A stretch of 64,000 nt of DNA from Candidatus Pedobacter colombiensis (GTDB lineage Bacteria; Bacteroidota; Bacteroidia; Sphingobacteriales; Sphingobacteriaceae), in contig CP119313.1 in NCBI GenBank assembly GCA_029202485.1, positions 3,782,001 to 3,846,000 of the forward strand, in the 5' to 3' direction. Within the stretch, counting starts at the first letter, position 1, and every line of letters begins with the position of its first letter. The position numbers and the translations under genes were made by a program. The notes beneath the pieces are model-generated. The model did not search any database. It saw only the letters and a list, made by a program, of their open reading frames with translations, and was not told the origin of the DNA. Positions 26,449 to 34,176 of the stretch are shown in pieces.

Positions 26449-26727
26449 ATGAAAAAAGAGCGTAGAAAATTCAGTTCTGTTTTCAAGACCAAAGTGGTGC
26501 TTGAAGCAATTAAGGAAAGTAGTACCATGCAAGAACTTGCGTCCAAATACAGTCTCCATCCCACACAGATCACCGCGTGGAAGCGTGAATTTCTTGAGAA
26601 AGCCGATACGGTGTTTGGTTCAGAGAAACCAGATGAAAAGGAAGAATCTAAAGAGAAGGAACTGTACTCCAAGATTGGCGAACTTCAGATCCAGGTTGAT
26701 TTCCTAAAAAAAGTCTTGGGGAAATGA
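26449..26727 (+). CDS. IS3-family transposase OrfA
   Basis: The product has about 92 residues from the ATG at 26449; a TTG six bases earlier is also in frame. It has a helix-turn-helix of the HTH_Tnp_1 type (F-K-T-K-V-V-L-E-A-I-K and S-L-H-P-T-Q-I-T-A-W-K-R-E-F) and a C-terminal leucine-zipper-like coiled coil (L-Y-S-K-I-G-E-L-Q-I-Q-V-D-F-L-K-K). It binds the element's ends. The stop overlaps the OrfB start as ATGA. A run of seven A bases (26706-26712) read as A-AAA-AAA-G lies a few codons before the stop and can allow a -1 shift that would make the OrfAB fusion, the active transposase in this family. Confidence 0.93.
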   Translation: MKKERRKFSSVFKTKVVLEAIKESSTMQELASKYSLHPTQITAWKREFLEKADTVFGSEKPDEKEESKEKELYSKIGELQIQVDFLKKVLGK

Positions 26728-27575
26728 GTATAATTGAAAGGCGTAGCCTTATTTCCCCGGAGCACCAGGCGCTGAGTATTGCCAGTCAGTGCAAGCTACT
26801 GAACTTGCAGCGCAGCTGCTATTATTTCAAGCCTAAAGGCGAGTCGCTGTTCAACCAGTCGATAATGAATTTGATTGACCGTAAGTTTCTTGACTGCCCG
26901 TTTTACGGCGTGGACCGGATGACTGCGTATCTTAACAAAGATTTGGGATGTCATGTGAATAACAAGCGTATACGTCGTCTTTATCGTGTGATGAACCTGC
27001 GGACAATTTATCCTAAAAAGAACCTGAGCAAGGCTAATGCGGCACACCATAAATATCCATATTTGCTGAAAGGCTTGAAAATAGATCGGCCGGGCCAGGT
27101 TTGGCAGGCTGATATCACTTATATTCCCATGTTCAGAGGCTTCATGTATATGTTTGCCATTATTGATGTGTACAGCCGAAAGATTGTCGGATGGAGCATT
27201 TCAAATACCATGACCGTAGAATGGTGCAGAGATGTACTGCTTGAAACCATTGAAGAACATGGTACACCTGGTATATTTAATACGGATCAAGGCTCACAGT
27301 TCACCAGTCCGATCTTCACTAAAGCACTTAAAGACAGTAATGTAAGTATATCTATGGATGGCAAGGGAAGAGCCTTGGATAATGTGTTCATTGAGCGATT
27401 CTGGAGATCTTTGAAACAGGAGTATATTTATCTTAACCCACCTAACGGTGGTATGGAATTATTCCAGGGTATAAAACGGTATGTGGAATTTTATAACAAT
27501 GAACGAAGGCATCGGTCAATGGACGATCTTACGCCAAATGAGGTATTCTATCAAAATAATAAAAAAGTGTCCTAA
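26724..27575 (+). CDS. IS3-family transposase OrfB (rve integrase core)
   Basis: 283 residues. The N-terminal part matches the HTH_21 helper region (C-P-F-Y-G-V-D-R-M-T-A-Y-L). The DDE integrase core is complete: first Asp in W-Q-A-D-I-T-Y-I-P, second Asp in F-N-T-D-Q-G-S-Q-F-T and Glu in F-I-E-R-F-W-R-S-L-K-Q-E. The C-terminus has F-Y-N-N-E-R-R-H-R-S-M-D-D-L-T-P. It lies in the -1 frame relative to OrfA, consistent with frameshift fusion, and overlaps it by four bases. No internal stop or frameshift is seen. Confidence 0.95.
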   Translation: MSIIERRSLISPEHQALSIASQCKLLNLQRSCYYFKPKGESLFNQSIMNLIDRKFLDCPFYGVDRMTAYLNKDLGCHVNNKRIRRLYRVMNLRTIYPKKNLSKANAAHHKYPYLLKGLKIDRPGQVWQADITYIPMFRGFMYMFAIIDVYSRKIVGWSISNTMTVEWCRDVLLETIEEHGTPGIFNTDQGSQFTSPIFTKALKDSNVSISMDGKGRALDNVFIERFWRSLKQEYIYLNPPNGGMELFQGIKRYVEFYNNERRHRSMDDLTPNEVFYQNNKKVS

Positions 27576-27596
27576 ATAATCTTAAGTTTGACCTAT

Positions 27597-27624
27597 AGCT
27601 GTCCAGCAAACCGGGAGTACTTCA
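27597..27624. repeat. Right terminal inverted repeat of the IS3 element
   Basis: Starts AGCTGTCCA at 27597 and ends GGGAGTACTTCA at 27624; the complement begins TG, the usual outer dinucleotide of IS3-family ends. It overlaps the end of the truncated AraC reading frame. Confidence 0.85.
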
Positions 27625-28243
27625 GTAATACAGATTTTCCAGTTTTCTGTTTCAGGAAAGTAGAAAGATATTGCGGCGTTAAATGAAGTTTTTCAGCATA
27701 AAACCCAACGTTTCTTTGTTGATAAGCATACTTTGAAATTAGTAGATAAAAATTGTCTATAATCTCATGTGTACGGTTCTTCACTAAGCTTTTGTTATTA
27801 GGTAAATTAGAATATACTTCAGAAATCATACTAATGAGAACCATCACAAGATGTCGAAGCATTTCTGTTTTATTAGGGCTAGTTTTTTTATGGTAGAAGT
27901 TTTGTATAAGTGTCAACAACTCATTTTGTAATTTTATTTCTTCAGGTTGAAGTCTGATAACTGGCTGCCATCTAATTTGATTGTTCATAATAAACTCACG
28001 TAAAATTGGAAAGGCTGTAATAAAATCTAAGGAAAGGCCAACTGTTACTATTTCCGCATCATCACTCAATGACTTTGTGTCGATCATCACTTGCGGTTGT
28101 AAAATAGCAATAAAGAATTTATTCTGTTTAGTGCTACCTATAAACAATCCTAAACATTTTTTATGATTAAAAGCATTGTTGATCCGATGTAAGCACGATC
28201 GTGGCAAAAATTTCGTATGTAAAACTGTATGTATAAATCAAAA

Positions 28244-28273
28244 AACCACCTTTAAAATTAATTAAAGGTGGTT
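28244..28273 (-). terminator. Rho-independent terminator of the tRNA-Leu gene
   Basis: On the minus strand a hairpin with stem AACCACCTTTA and its complement is followed by a T-run (T-T-T-T-T-T-G). It begins five bases after the tRNA 3' end. Confidence 0.85.
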
Positions 28274-28278
28274 AGTTG

Positions 28279-28358
28279 TACCCAGCGCCGGAGTCGAACC
28301 GGCACGGTTTCCCACAGGTGTTTGAGACCAGCGCGTCTACCAATTCCGCCAGCTGGGC
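28279..28358 (-). tRNA. tRNA-Leu (anticodon CAA)
   Basis: The 80-base class II tRNA folds with acceptor arms GCCCAGC and GCTGGGT (one terminal G-U pair), D-stem GCG/CGC with G-G-T-A-G-A, an anticodon arm whose loop is CTCAAAC, a long variable arm typical of leucine tRNA, and T-arm GCCGG-TTCGACT-CCGGC. The discriminator is A; CCA is not encoded. The anticodon CAA reads UUG. One T-T mismatch is present in the anticodon stem (positions 28 and 42). Confidence 0.93.
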
Positions 28359-28379
28359 ATTTGCTTCTTCAGCGGGTTG

Positions 28380-28411
28380 CAAATGTATAAATAGATTTAA
28401 TATTTGCCAAA
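28380..28411 (-). promoter_or_regulatory. Promoter of tRNA-Leu (Bacteroidota consensus)
   Basis: On the minus strand, TTTG (28408-28411), a 20-base spacer and TACATTTG (28380-28387) match the Bacteroidota pattern TTTG-N19/20-TAnnTTTG exactly. Transcription would begin about 15 bases before the mature tRNA end. Confidence 0.75.
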
Positions 28412-28417
28412 TTTATT

Positions 28418-28702
28418 TTAATTTTCTTCTTTTAACCGTTTATCCACCAAAAAAGGGGCAAAAGGCAACAAAGAAGCCACTCCAATTAAGGCAGATTTCT
28501 TAAAACTCCACTTATATTCTGTCCATGCCATGATTAAGAATGCAATATAAAGCACAAACAACAGACCATGCGCCCATCCTGTGTACTTAACAGCTAAAGG
28601 CATCTCCGCCCAATACTTTAAGGGCATAGCGATAAACAATAGCAGAATGTAAGAAATACCTTCAGCTATGGCTACTTTTCTAAAAATTGATAATGTATTC
28701 AT
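28418..28702 (-). CDS. DUF3817 small integral membrane protein
   Basis: 94 residues with three membrane segments. The start is R-K-V-A-I-A-E-G-I-S-Y-I-L-L-L-F-I-A-M-P, the G-W-A-H-G-L-L-F motif follows and the end has S-L-L-P-F-A-P-F-L-V-D, all typical of DUF3817 (YdzA-like) proteins. The function of the family is not established. It stands alone between the hscB terminator and the tRNA gene, read in the same direction as both. Confidence 0.88.
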   Translation of the reverse strand: MNTLSIFRKVAIAEGISYILLLFIAMPLKYWAEMPLAVKYTGWAHGLLFVLYIAFLIMAWTEYKWSFKKSALIGVASLLPFAPFLVDKRLKEEN

Positions 28703-28736
28703 ACAATTGATTTGAGGCCGAAATTACCTCAAATAA

Positions 28737-28774
28737 ACAGTGTAAAAAAGCGCTTAACTGCTTTTTTACACTGT
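28737..28774. terminator. Terminator after hscB
   Basis: Perfect 15-bp inverted repeat (28737-28751 and 28760-28774; ACAGTGTAAAAAAGC and its complement), 11 bases after the hscB stop. It carries A/T runs in the stem and marks the end of the long minus-strand gene run that starts at 36098. Confidence 0.75.
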
Positions 28775-28785
28775 CTTAACAACAG

Positions 28786-29322
28786 CTACAGACTACTTGT
28801 TGCCTTATTTATGCTTGCGCGTATGCGCAATAAATACTTATTACGATAATATAAATCTTTAATTCTGACAAGAGACTCTCCCTGTTCAGTTTCATCCAGA
28901 TCATCAAAAGAAGCCGTTAATTTTAAGATTTCATCAGCTATGCCCTTTTCAATCAAGACAACCTCATCTTGAAGCGCCGCCAGACGAACGGCATCAGGAT
29001 CGAACTGCAAATCCATTAATGCCTCGTTCACATCCATCATTTCCATTAAAAAGGCTTGTGGAAGCACATAATTTTCTCCCTCCGTTAGCAGGCCCTTTAG
29101 TTCTAAAATATAATGCAAGCGCTTTTGCGGATCACTTAACACCTGATAAGCCTTATTATTCAGCGTACTCAATTCCAGCACCTCAGCCTGTTTTTCTTCA
29201 CTTTCGTTGATATAAAAATCAGGGTGATACTTTTTACTCAAAGCATAAAATTGCTGTTTTACGGCTGCAGCATCAGGATTAAAACTAATCGGCAGACCAT
29301 AAAAACCAAAATAATCAGTCAT
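28786..29322 (-). CDS. hscB: Fe-S assembly co-chaperone HscB (J-domain protein)
   Basis: 178 residues in two parts: an N-terminal J domain with the His33-Pro34-Asp35 motif (K-K-Y-H-P-D-F) and a C-terminal three-helix HscB oligomerisation domain (L-P-Q-A-F-L-M-E-M-M-D-V-N-E). The last is the region that binds the scaffold protein IscU/SufU. HscB stimulates the ATPase of an Hsp70 (HscA/DnaK) to help iron-sulfur cluster transfer. No hscA or isc gene is nearby; the gene instead follows rseP by five bases, an arrangement that looks like simple co-transcription. A plain DnaJ-like reading is less likely because the C-terminal domain fits HscB. Confidence 0.93.
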   Translation of the reverse strand: MTDYFGFYGLPISFNPDAAAVKQQFYALSKKYHPDFYINESEEKQAEVLELSTLNNKAYQVLSDPQKRLHYILELKGLLTEGENYVLPQAFLMEMMDVNEALMDLQFDPDAVRLAALQDEVVLIEKGIADEILKLTASFDDLDETEQGESLVRIKDLYYRNKYLLRIRASINKATSSL

Positions 29323-29327
29323 CCGCT

Positions 29328-30662
29328 TTAATGCTTAAAGAAAGCTTTAAAAATGTCGTTCCCCAGTACAAATACCATCAGCGATAACAACATTACAAAA
29401 CCGACAATCTGAGCACGTTCCATAAATTTATCACCAAGTGGTTTTCCTTTAATCATTTCAATAACCAGGAAAACAACATGTCCACCGTCCAATGCAGGAA
29501 TTGGCAATAAGTTCATAAAGGCTAAGGCAATTGATATAAAGCCTGTAGAAAGCCAGAACTTAGTCCAGATCCACTCGCCACCATAAACCTTACGCGCGAT
29601 CTCAACAGGGCCAGAAAAAGCCTTATTCGCTTTAACTTCGCCTTTTAAGACTTTCCATATTCCTTTAGCATTATCGCTAAAAGTTGTCCAAGCTTGTTTT
29701 ATACCAATTGGTAGTGCGGCCAACAAACTATATTTAATCGTTTCTTCCTTAACCTCTTTAAAATTAAAGCCAATACCAATTGTACCAGCAGGATCTACAG
29801 GAACATTATAAGTTAAGTGTTCTGCACCCCTGGTTACCTCAATAGCTAAAGTTTTACCTTTAAAGTTAGGGATCAATTCCCTTACATCTGCATCATATTT
29901 AACGGGAACAGAGTTTACAGCAATAATCCGATCCCCTTTCTTAAGTCCGGCTTTAGACGCAGCTTTCCCCTCTATAACACTGTCAATTGTCGACGTTAAA
30001 AGTGGAATTCTACTGATAAACGACTCTACTCCAAAATCAGAAATCTTATTTAAGATATTGTCAGGAACTTTAATATCAATGGTTTTATCGCCACGGACAA
30101 TAGTTAAATTACTATTACCCATCAACACTTCAGAACTGGTCAATTCATCAAAACGAATTACCTTATTCCCATTCACAGCAATAATTCTATCCCCTTTTTG
30201 CAAGCCGAGCTCCTTACCTACAGCTCCCGGATTAACACCGCTAAGGACTGAACTATTAGCAATATAGGTTTCCCCATAAGTAAAGGTCATGACCCAGAAA
30301 ATAAAAATACCAACGATGATGTTCACAATTACACCACCAAGCATAACGATTAAACGCTGCCAGGCTGGTTTAGATCTAAATTCCCATGGTTGTACCGGTT
30401 GTGCCATTTGCGCAGTATCCATAGACTCATCTATCATACCGGCAATTTTAACATAACCACCAAGAGGCAGCCAACCTATTCCGTATTCGCAGTCCCCCTT
30501 TTTAATGCTAAACAGTTTAAAACCCCAGGCATCAAAAAACAGGTAGAACTTTTCTATTTTAATTCCAAAGGCACGCGCCGCCAAAAAATGTCCTAACTCA
30601 TGTAAAATTACCAATATCGATAATCCCAGCAATAACTGGGTTGCCATAATCAATCCACTCAT
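29328..30662 (-). CDS. rseP: RIP site-2 zinc metalloprotease RseP
   Basis: 444 residues. The first membrane segment holds the zinc motif H-E-L-G-H at 21-25; two PDZ domains follow (G-D-R-I-I-A-V-N-G occurs at about 155 and G-D-R-I-I-A-V-N-S at about 245). The third zinc ligand is in P-I-P-A-L-D-G-G-H near residue 395, then two more membrane segments. RseP cuts membrane-bound anti-sigma factors and leftover signal peptides inside the inner membrane. Here it could process FecR-type anti-sigma proteins such as the one at 42591, by analogy only. It lies 37 bases after dxr, a pairing common in bacteria. Confidence 0.96.
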   Translation of the reverse strand: MSGLIMATQLLLGLSILVILHELGHFLAARAFGIKIEKFYLFFDAWGFKLFSIKKGDCEYGIGWLPLGGYVKIAGMIDESMDTAQMAQPVQPWEFRSKPAWQRLIVMLGGVIVNIIVGIFIFWVMTFTYGETYIANSSVLSGVNPGAVGKELGLQKGDRIIAVNGNKVIRFDELTSSEVLMGNSNLTIVRGDKTIDIKVPDNILNKISDFGVESFISRIPLLTSTIDSVIEGKAASKAGLKKGDRIIAVNSVPVKYDADVRELIPNFKGKTLAIEVTRGAEHLTYNVPVDPAGTIGIGFNFKEVKEETIKYSLLAALPIGIKQAWTTFSDNAKGIWKVLKGEVKANKAFSGPVEIARKVYGGEWIWTKFWLSTGFISIALAFMNLLPIPALDGGHVVFLVIEMIKGKPLGDKFMERAQIVGFVMLLSLMVFVLGNDIFKAFFKH

Positions 30663-30699
30663 ATTTTTCTTTTAATATTCTATTTTGATCTTAAAAATT

Positions 30700-31851
30700 C
30701 TATTTTGTTACCAGTTGACCCGCAAATATACGTGTATACTGGTCTGTTTCTAAATAATTGCTCAGGCTGGGCTTCTCAATAAAGTCTATCCCCTCCATAC
30801 AAGCCTCAATCACATCACTCATTTGTAAAAATCCAATCTTGTCCTGCAAAAAGGCTTCTACTACCACTTCATTAGCTGCATTGATAATGCAAGGCATATT
30901 TCCCCCTTTATGTAAAGCAGTATAAGCCAGGTCAAGATTTCTAAACGTTTCCGGGTCTGCTTTATAAAAATTAAGCTCCGGGTAGTCCATAAAATTGAAA
31001 CGTTTAAAATCACTACTTATTCTATTTGGATAGGCCAAAGCATAATGAATAGGCAAATTCATATCCGGCAAGCCCATTTGAGCTTTCATTGATCCATCAT
31101 TAAATTGCACAAGCGAATGTACAATAGATTGAGGATGTACAATTACATCGATCTGATCAGCCTGCAAATCAAAAAGCCATTTGGCCTCAATCACTTCAAG
31201 CCCTTTATTCATTAATGAAGCCGAGTCAATGGTAATCTTTGCACCCATTACCCAATTCGGATGCCTCAATGCTTCAGCCTTCGTAACCCCCTTAAGAAAA
31301 GAACAGTCCTTACCTCTAAAAGGTCCCCCCGAAGCAGTAAGATAAATCTTTTCAATGGAATCAGCCGACTCACCGACCAAACATTGAAAAATCGCTGAAT
31401 GCTCAGAATCTACCGGAATAATCTTTACCCCCTTTTCCTTAGCCAATTCCGTAATCAGGTCACCAGCAACAACAAGTGTTTCCTTATTAGCCAGAGCAAT
31501 ATCTTTACCCGCCTTTATGGCTGCAATAGTAGGTTTTAATCCTACCGACCCAACAATTGCAGTAAGCACAATATCTACCCCATCTAAACCCGCAGCTTCA
31601 CATAGAGCCTCCTCTCCGGCCAGAACCTTAATACTTGTCCCAGCTAAGGCCGACTTTACTATTTGATATTTACTTTCATCTGTAATTACAACCAGCTCCG
31701 GTGCAAACTTCAAAGCCTGCTCAATCAATAGCGCAGCATTTCCGTTTCCCGTTAACGCAACAACCCGATATAAATCAGGATTCCCTTCAATAACATTTAA
31801 AGCCTGGGTACCTATAGACCCTGTAGCACCTAAAATGGATATATTTTTCAA
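30700..31851 (-). CDS. dxr: 1-deoxy-D-xylulose 5-phosphate reductoisomerase
   Basis: The enzyme makes 2-C-methyl-D-erythritol 4-phosphate with NADPH, the first committed step of the non-mevalonate isoprenoid pathway. NADPH binding is seen in G-A-T-G-S-I-G (8-14). The metal/substrate site is seen in A-N-K-E-T-L-V (121-127) and V-D-S-E-H-S-A (147-153, with Asp148 and Glu150), plus S-G-G-P-F-R. The length (383) is normal and the domain order complete. The gene begins immediately at the stop of the GH3 gene upstream (no gap), so translation may be coupled. Confidence 0.97.
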   Translation of the reverse strand: MKNISILGATGSIGTQALNVIEGNPDLYRVVALTGNGNAALLIEQALKFAPELVVITDESKYQIVKSALAGTSIKVLAGEEALCEAAGLDGVDIVLTAIVGSVGLKPTIAAIKAGKDIALANKETLVVAGDLITELAKEKGVKIIPVDSEHSAIFQCLVGESADSIEKIYLTASGGPFRGKDCSFLKGVTKAEALRHPNWVMGAKITIDSASLMNKGLEVIEAKWLFDLQADQIDVIVHPQSIVHSLVQFNDGSMKAQMGLPDMNLPIHYALAYPNRISSDFKRFNFMDYPELNFYKADPETFRNLDLAYTALHKGGNMPCIINAANEVVVEAFLQDKIGFLQMSDVIEACMEGIDFIEKPSLSNYLETDQYTRIFAGQLVTK

Positions 31852-33381
31852 TTATATTCTCCTCTGTTCTTCGCCACTATGACGAGTTATAAAACCACTT
31901 AAATCATCCGCTATCTTCCTGTCGTTGGCAAGACGTGGAACTTTGTTTTGTCCGCCCAACTTACCCTGTGTCCTCATATAGCTTACAAACGCATCCTTTT
32001 GTAAAGAACGAATGATCAAAGGTTGCAATATTTTGCCCTCAATCAGGTCAAAATAGTAAATATTCTTCTTTTGCAATGCTTCATCTACCTTTTTGCTAAA
32101 AGAGACCATATCTGCCGGTGGATTAGAAAACTCTACAAACCACTCGTGATAAGGCAACTCCCCAGCCGGTGTCCTCACCTGTGGAGCAACCGTAAATTCG
32201 GTAATCCCCACCCCTTCTTCATTAGCAACAGACAACAAGGCATATTCCACCTCCTCACCGATCACATGCTCGCCAAAGGCCGATATAAAATGTTTAATTC
32301 TACCCGTTACCATAATTTTATAGGGATCTTTAGATACAAATTTAATGGTATCACCAATTACATATCCCCAAAGTCCGGCATTGGTATTTAAAACCAGTGC
32401 ATAATTGGTATCCAGTTCCACCTCACCCAAACTCAAACGTGTAGGATGATCATTATAAAACTCATCCGTAGGGATAAATTCATAAAACATCCCTGCATCT
32501 GCCAATAGTAACAAACCTTTATCTTGTTGACTATCCTGGTATGCAATAAAGCCTTCGGATGCAGGATAAGTCTCTATAGAATCTATCTTTCGGCCAATAC
32601 TAGCCTCAATTTTTGACCGGTAGGGCTCGTAATTTACTCCACCGTATACAAACAATTCGAAATTAGGAAAGATGTCCTTGATCTTCTTTCCACCCGATTT
32701 TTCAGTCAGCCTATCGAAATACATTTGTACCCAAGGTGGTATCCCCGAAATCAGGGTCATATTTTGATCCATTGTTTCTTCAACAATGGCGTCCACCTTT
32801 TCTTCCCAATCCTCAATACAATTTGTCTGGTAGGAAGGCAAACGATTCTTTTGCAAATAAGCAGGAACCAGGTTGGCCACTATACCTGATAAACGACCTA
32901 CATGAATACCATTTTTTTTACTCATCACCGGACTACCCTGCAAAAAAATCATCTTGCCATCAATAAACCGCACATTCCCTGTTTCATGAATATATGTAAG
33001 TAAGGCATTACGCGCAGCTTTAATATGTTCGGGCATAGATGCTGCAGAAATCGGTATATACTTTACGCCTGATGTTGTGCCTGATGTTTTTGCAAAATAC
33101 TGGGGTTTGCCCTTCCACATTACATTCTTTTCTCCAGCAACTACCCTATCTATATAAGGTCTTAAATCTTCATAATCCCGTATAGGAACCTGCTTTTTAA
33201 AGTCCTCGTAAGTTTTTATCGATGCAAAATGATGGTCTTTACCAAAAGAAGTATGCTTTGCCGCAGCAACCAGATGCTTAAGCGTATCCTGCTGAGCCTT
33301 TACTGCATTTTTTTTCCATTTGTCAATGCCCTTTACTATAAAGGCAGCAAATGGCTTACTTAATGCCGCTTTTAATCCCAT
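31852..33381 (-). CDS. GH3-family acyl-adenylating protein
   Basis: 509 residues of the GH3 (auxin-responsive) family, members of the ANL adenylate-forming superfamily. The ATP-binding motif T-S-G-T-T-S-G is at 99-105, and the second motif, Y-P-A-S-E-G-F, lies at about 268-274. In plants GH3 enzymes join amino acids to hormone acids; bacterial members have no settled function. No signal peptide is present. It lies between a membrane protein gene and dxr with 9 and 0 bases of spacing, so it is made together with isoprenoid and envelope functions. Substrate cannot be inferred. Confidence 0.9.
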   Translation of the reverse strand: MGLKAALSKPFAAFIVKGIDKWKKNAVKAQQDTLKHLVAAAKHTSFGKDHHFASIKTYEDFKKQVPIRDYEDLRPYIDRVVAGEKNVMWKGKPQYFAKTSGTTSGVKYIPISAASMPEHIKAARNALLTYIHETGNVRFIDGKMIFLQGSPVMSKKNGIHVGRLSGIVANLVPAYLQKNRLPSYQTNCIEDWEEKVDAIVEETMDQNMTLISGIPPWVQMYFDRLTEKSGGKKIKDIFPNFELFVYGGVNYEPYRSKIEASIGRKIDSIETYPASEGFIAYQDSQQDKGLLLLADAGMFYEFIPTDEFYNDHPTRLSLGEVELDTNYALVLNTNAGLWGYVIGDTIKFVSKDPYKIMVTGRIKHFISAFGEHVIGEEVEYALLSVANEEGVGITEFTVAPQVRTPAGELPYHEWFVEFSNPPADMVSFSKKVDEALQKKNIYYFDLIEGKILQPLIIRSLQKDAFVSYMRTQGKLGGQNKVPRLANDRKIADDLSGFITRHSGEEQRRI

Positions 33382-33390
33382 AAATACTGA

Positions 33391-34176
33391 TTAAACTATA
33401 TTATGAATAATATCAGGTTCGCCTTCACCTTTGTATTCGCTCATCATTTTTCTATAGGCAATTGTTAAAGCCACACTTGATAAGGGAACAATAATAAATG
33501 AGCTTAAAACATTGATAAAGAAAGCAATGACAGGCCATTTCAAATAACTAACAAACAAGTACAGCAAATGAAAACCTCCCAATACCAAAAGCAGCAATAA
33601 GATTTTGGTAAAGTTACCTTTCGTAATAGCCAGACTAAATTTGATAGACGAAAAAGGCGGTAGATTCTTATCCAAAATAAAGAAAGGGAAGAAAGAAATT
33701 CGTATCCAGGTAATAAATATAGCTATGATTCCTACCGAAATGGCAATATTGGTAATAATGTCAATATTTATACCCGTGTAAATAAAAGGGAATGCAATTA
33801 ATATCACGATCGAATAAACACCAACGATACAAAGCATAAAATATAACATAGCCACAAGAAATCTGATGATCTGCTTGCGGGTAGGAATCGTACTTACGAT
33901 ACTCACATTTAAATCATCATCCAATAGGTGAAAGATGTATTTAAAGAGCGAAAGGTTGATGGTAAAATAAAACATGACGAAGAAAAACGCCATCAATATG
34001 CTCAACCCCATGTTTACATCTTTTAAAAAAAATGCCATTAAGCCCGAGGCATTGGACGTTATGAACATTAAAAAGCAAAGTGTGGCGATGGAAAAGTAAT
34101 TCTTCTTGGTTACTGTCCAAGCCTTGCCAATCACCTCATTTACCGTAAATGTGCTTTCTTTTAGAAACTCTATCAT
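33391..34176 (-). CDS. Polytopic membrane protein of unknown function
   Basis: 261 residues with about six long hydrophobic segments (first at about 28-50, last at about 220-245) and short charged loops. The ends are polar: N-terminal M-I-E-F-L-K-E-S-T-F-T-V-N-E-V and C-terminal G-E-G-E-P-D-I-I-H-N. I see no known catalytic motif; the layout resembles the membrane domain often seen in glycerophosphoryl diester phosphodiesterases, without proof. Its start overlaps the stop of the glycosyltransferase upstream by four bases and its stop is nine bases from GH3, so all are one transcription unit. Confidence 0.75.
   Translation of the reverse strand: MIEFLKESTFTVNEVIGKAWTVTKKNYFSIATLCFLMFITSNASGLMAFFLKDVNMGLSILMAFFFVMFYFTINLSLFKYIFHLLDDDLNVSIVSTIPTRKQIIRFLVAMLYFMLCIVGVYSIVILIAFPFIYTGINIDIITNIAISVGIIAIFITWIRISFFPFFILDKNLPPFSSIKFSLAITKGNFTKILLLLLVLGGFHLLYLFVSYLKWPVIAFFINVLSSFIIVPLSSVALTIAYRKMMSEYKGEGEPDIIHNIV

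Larger units (their letters stand above)
26392..27624 (+). mobile_element. Complete IS3-family insertion sequence (1233 bp)
   Basis: Two overlapping transposase ORFs (26449-26727 and 26724-27575) lie between imperfect 28-bp terminal inverted repeats (26392-26419 and 27597-27624; 19 of 28 positions agree, both with TACTCCC then TGGACAGCT seven bases later). The element is flanked by a 3-bp direct repeat GTA (26389-26391 and 27625-27627), as expected for this family. Exact restoration of the interrupted AraC frame proves the ends independently. Both ORFs are intact, so it may be active. Confidence 0.93.
26222..28207 (-). pseudogene. AraC-family regulator gene disrupted by an IS3-family element
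   Basis: The N-terminal part lies at 27625-28207 and the C-terminal part at 26222-26391, with the insertion between. Taking out 26392-27624 plus one copy of the GTA duplication joins the two in frame as K-T-G-K-S-V-L-Q-W-I-D-H-I-T-I-L-H, a normal first-to-second HTH link of AraC proteins, giving 249 residues in total. The C-terminus has the usual second HTH and ends R-I-A-G-V-S-P-K-T-Y-R-N-E. In the present state the product loses the DNA-binding domain after 10 foreign residues. The start is a TTG at 28207 and the cupin part before P-Q-V-M-I-D-T looks shorter than usual, so the 5' end may also be damaged. Confidence 0.9.

Noticed and set aside
26436..27050. Minus-strand frames inside the IS element
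   Set aside because: They are antisense to intact transposase genes and show no family features.
26411..27605. IS ends placed at the 9-bp inverted repeat TGGACAGCT
   Set aside because: These ends give no target duplication and leave extra residues in the AraC frame; the longer repeat ending at 26392 and 27624 gives a GTA duplication and exact restoration.
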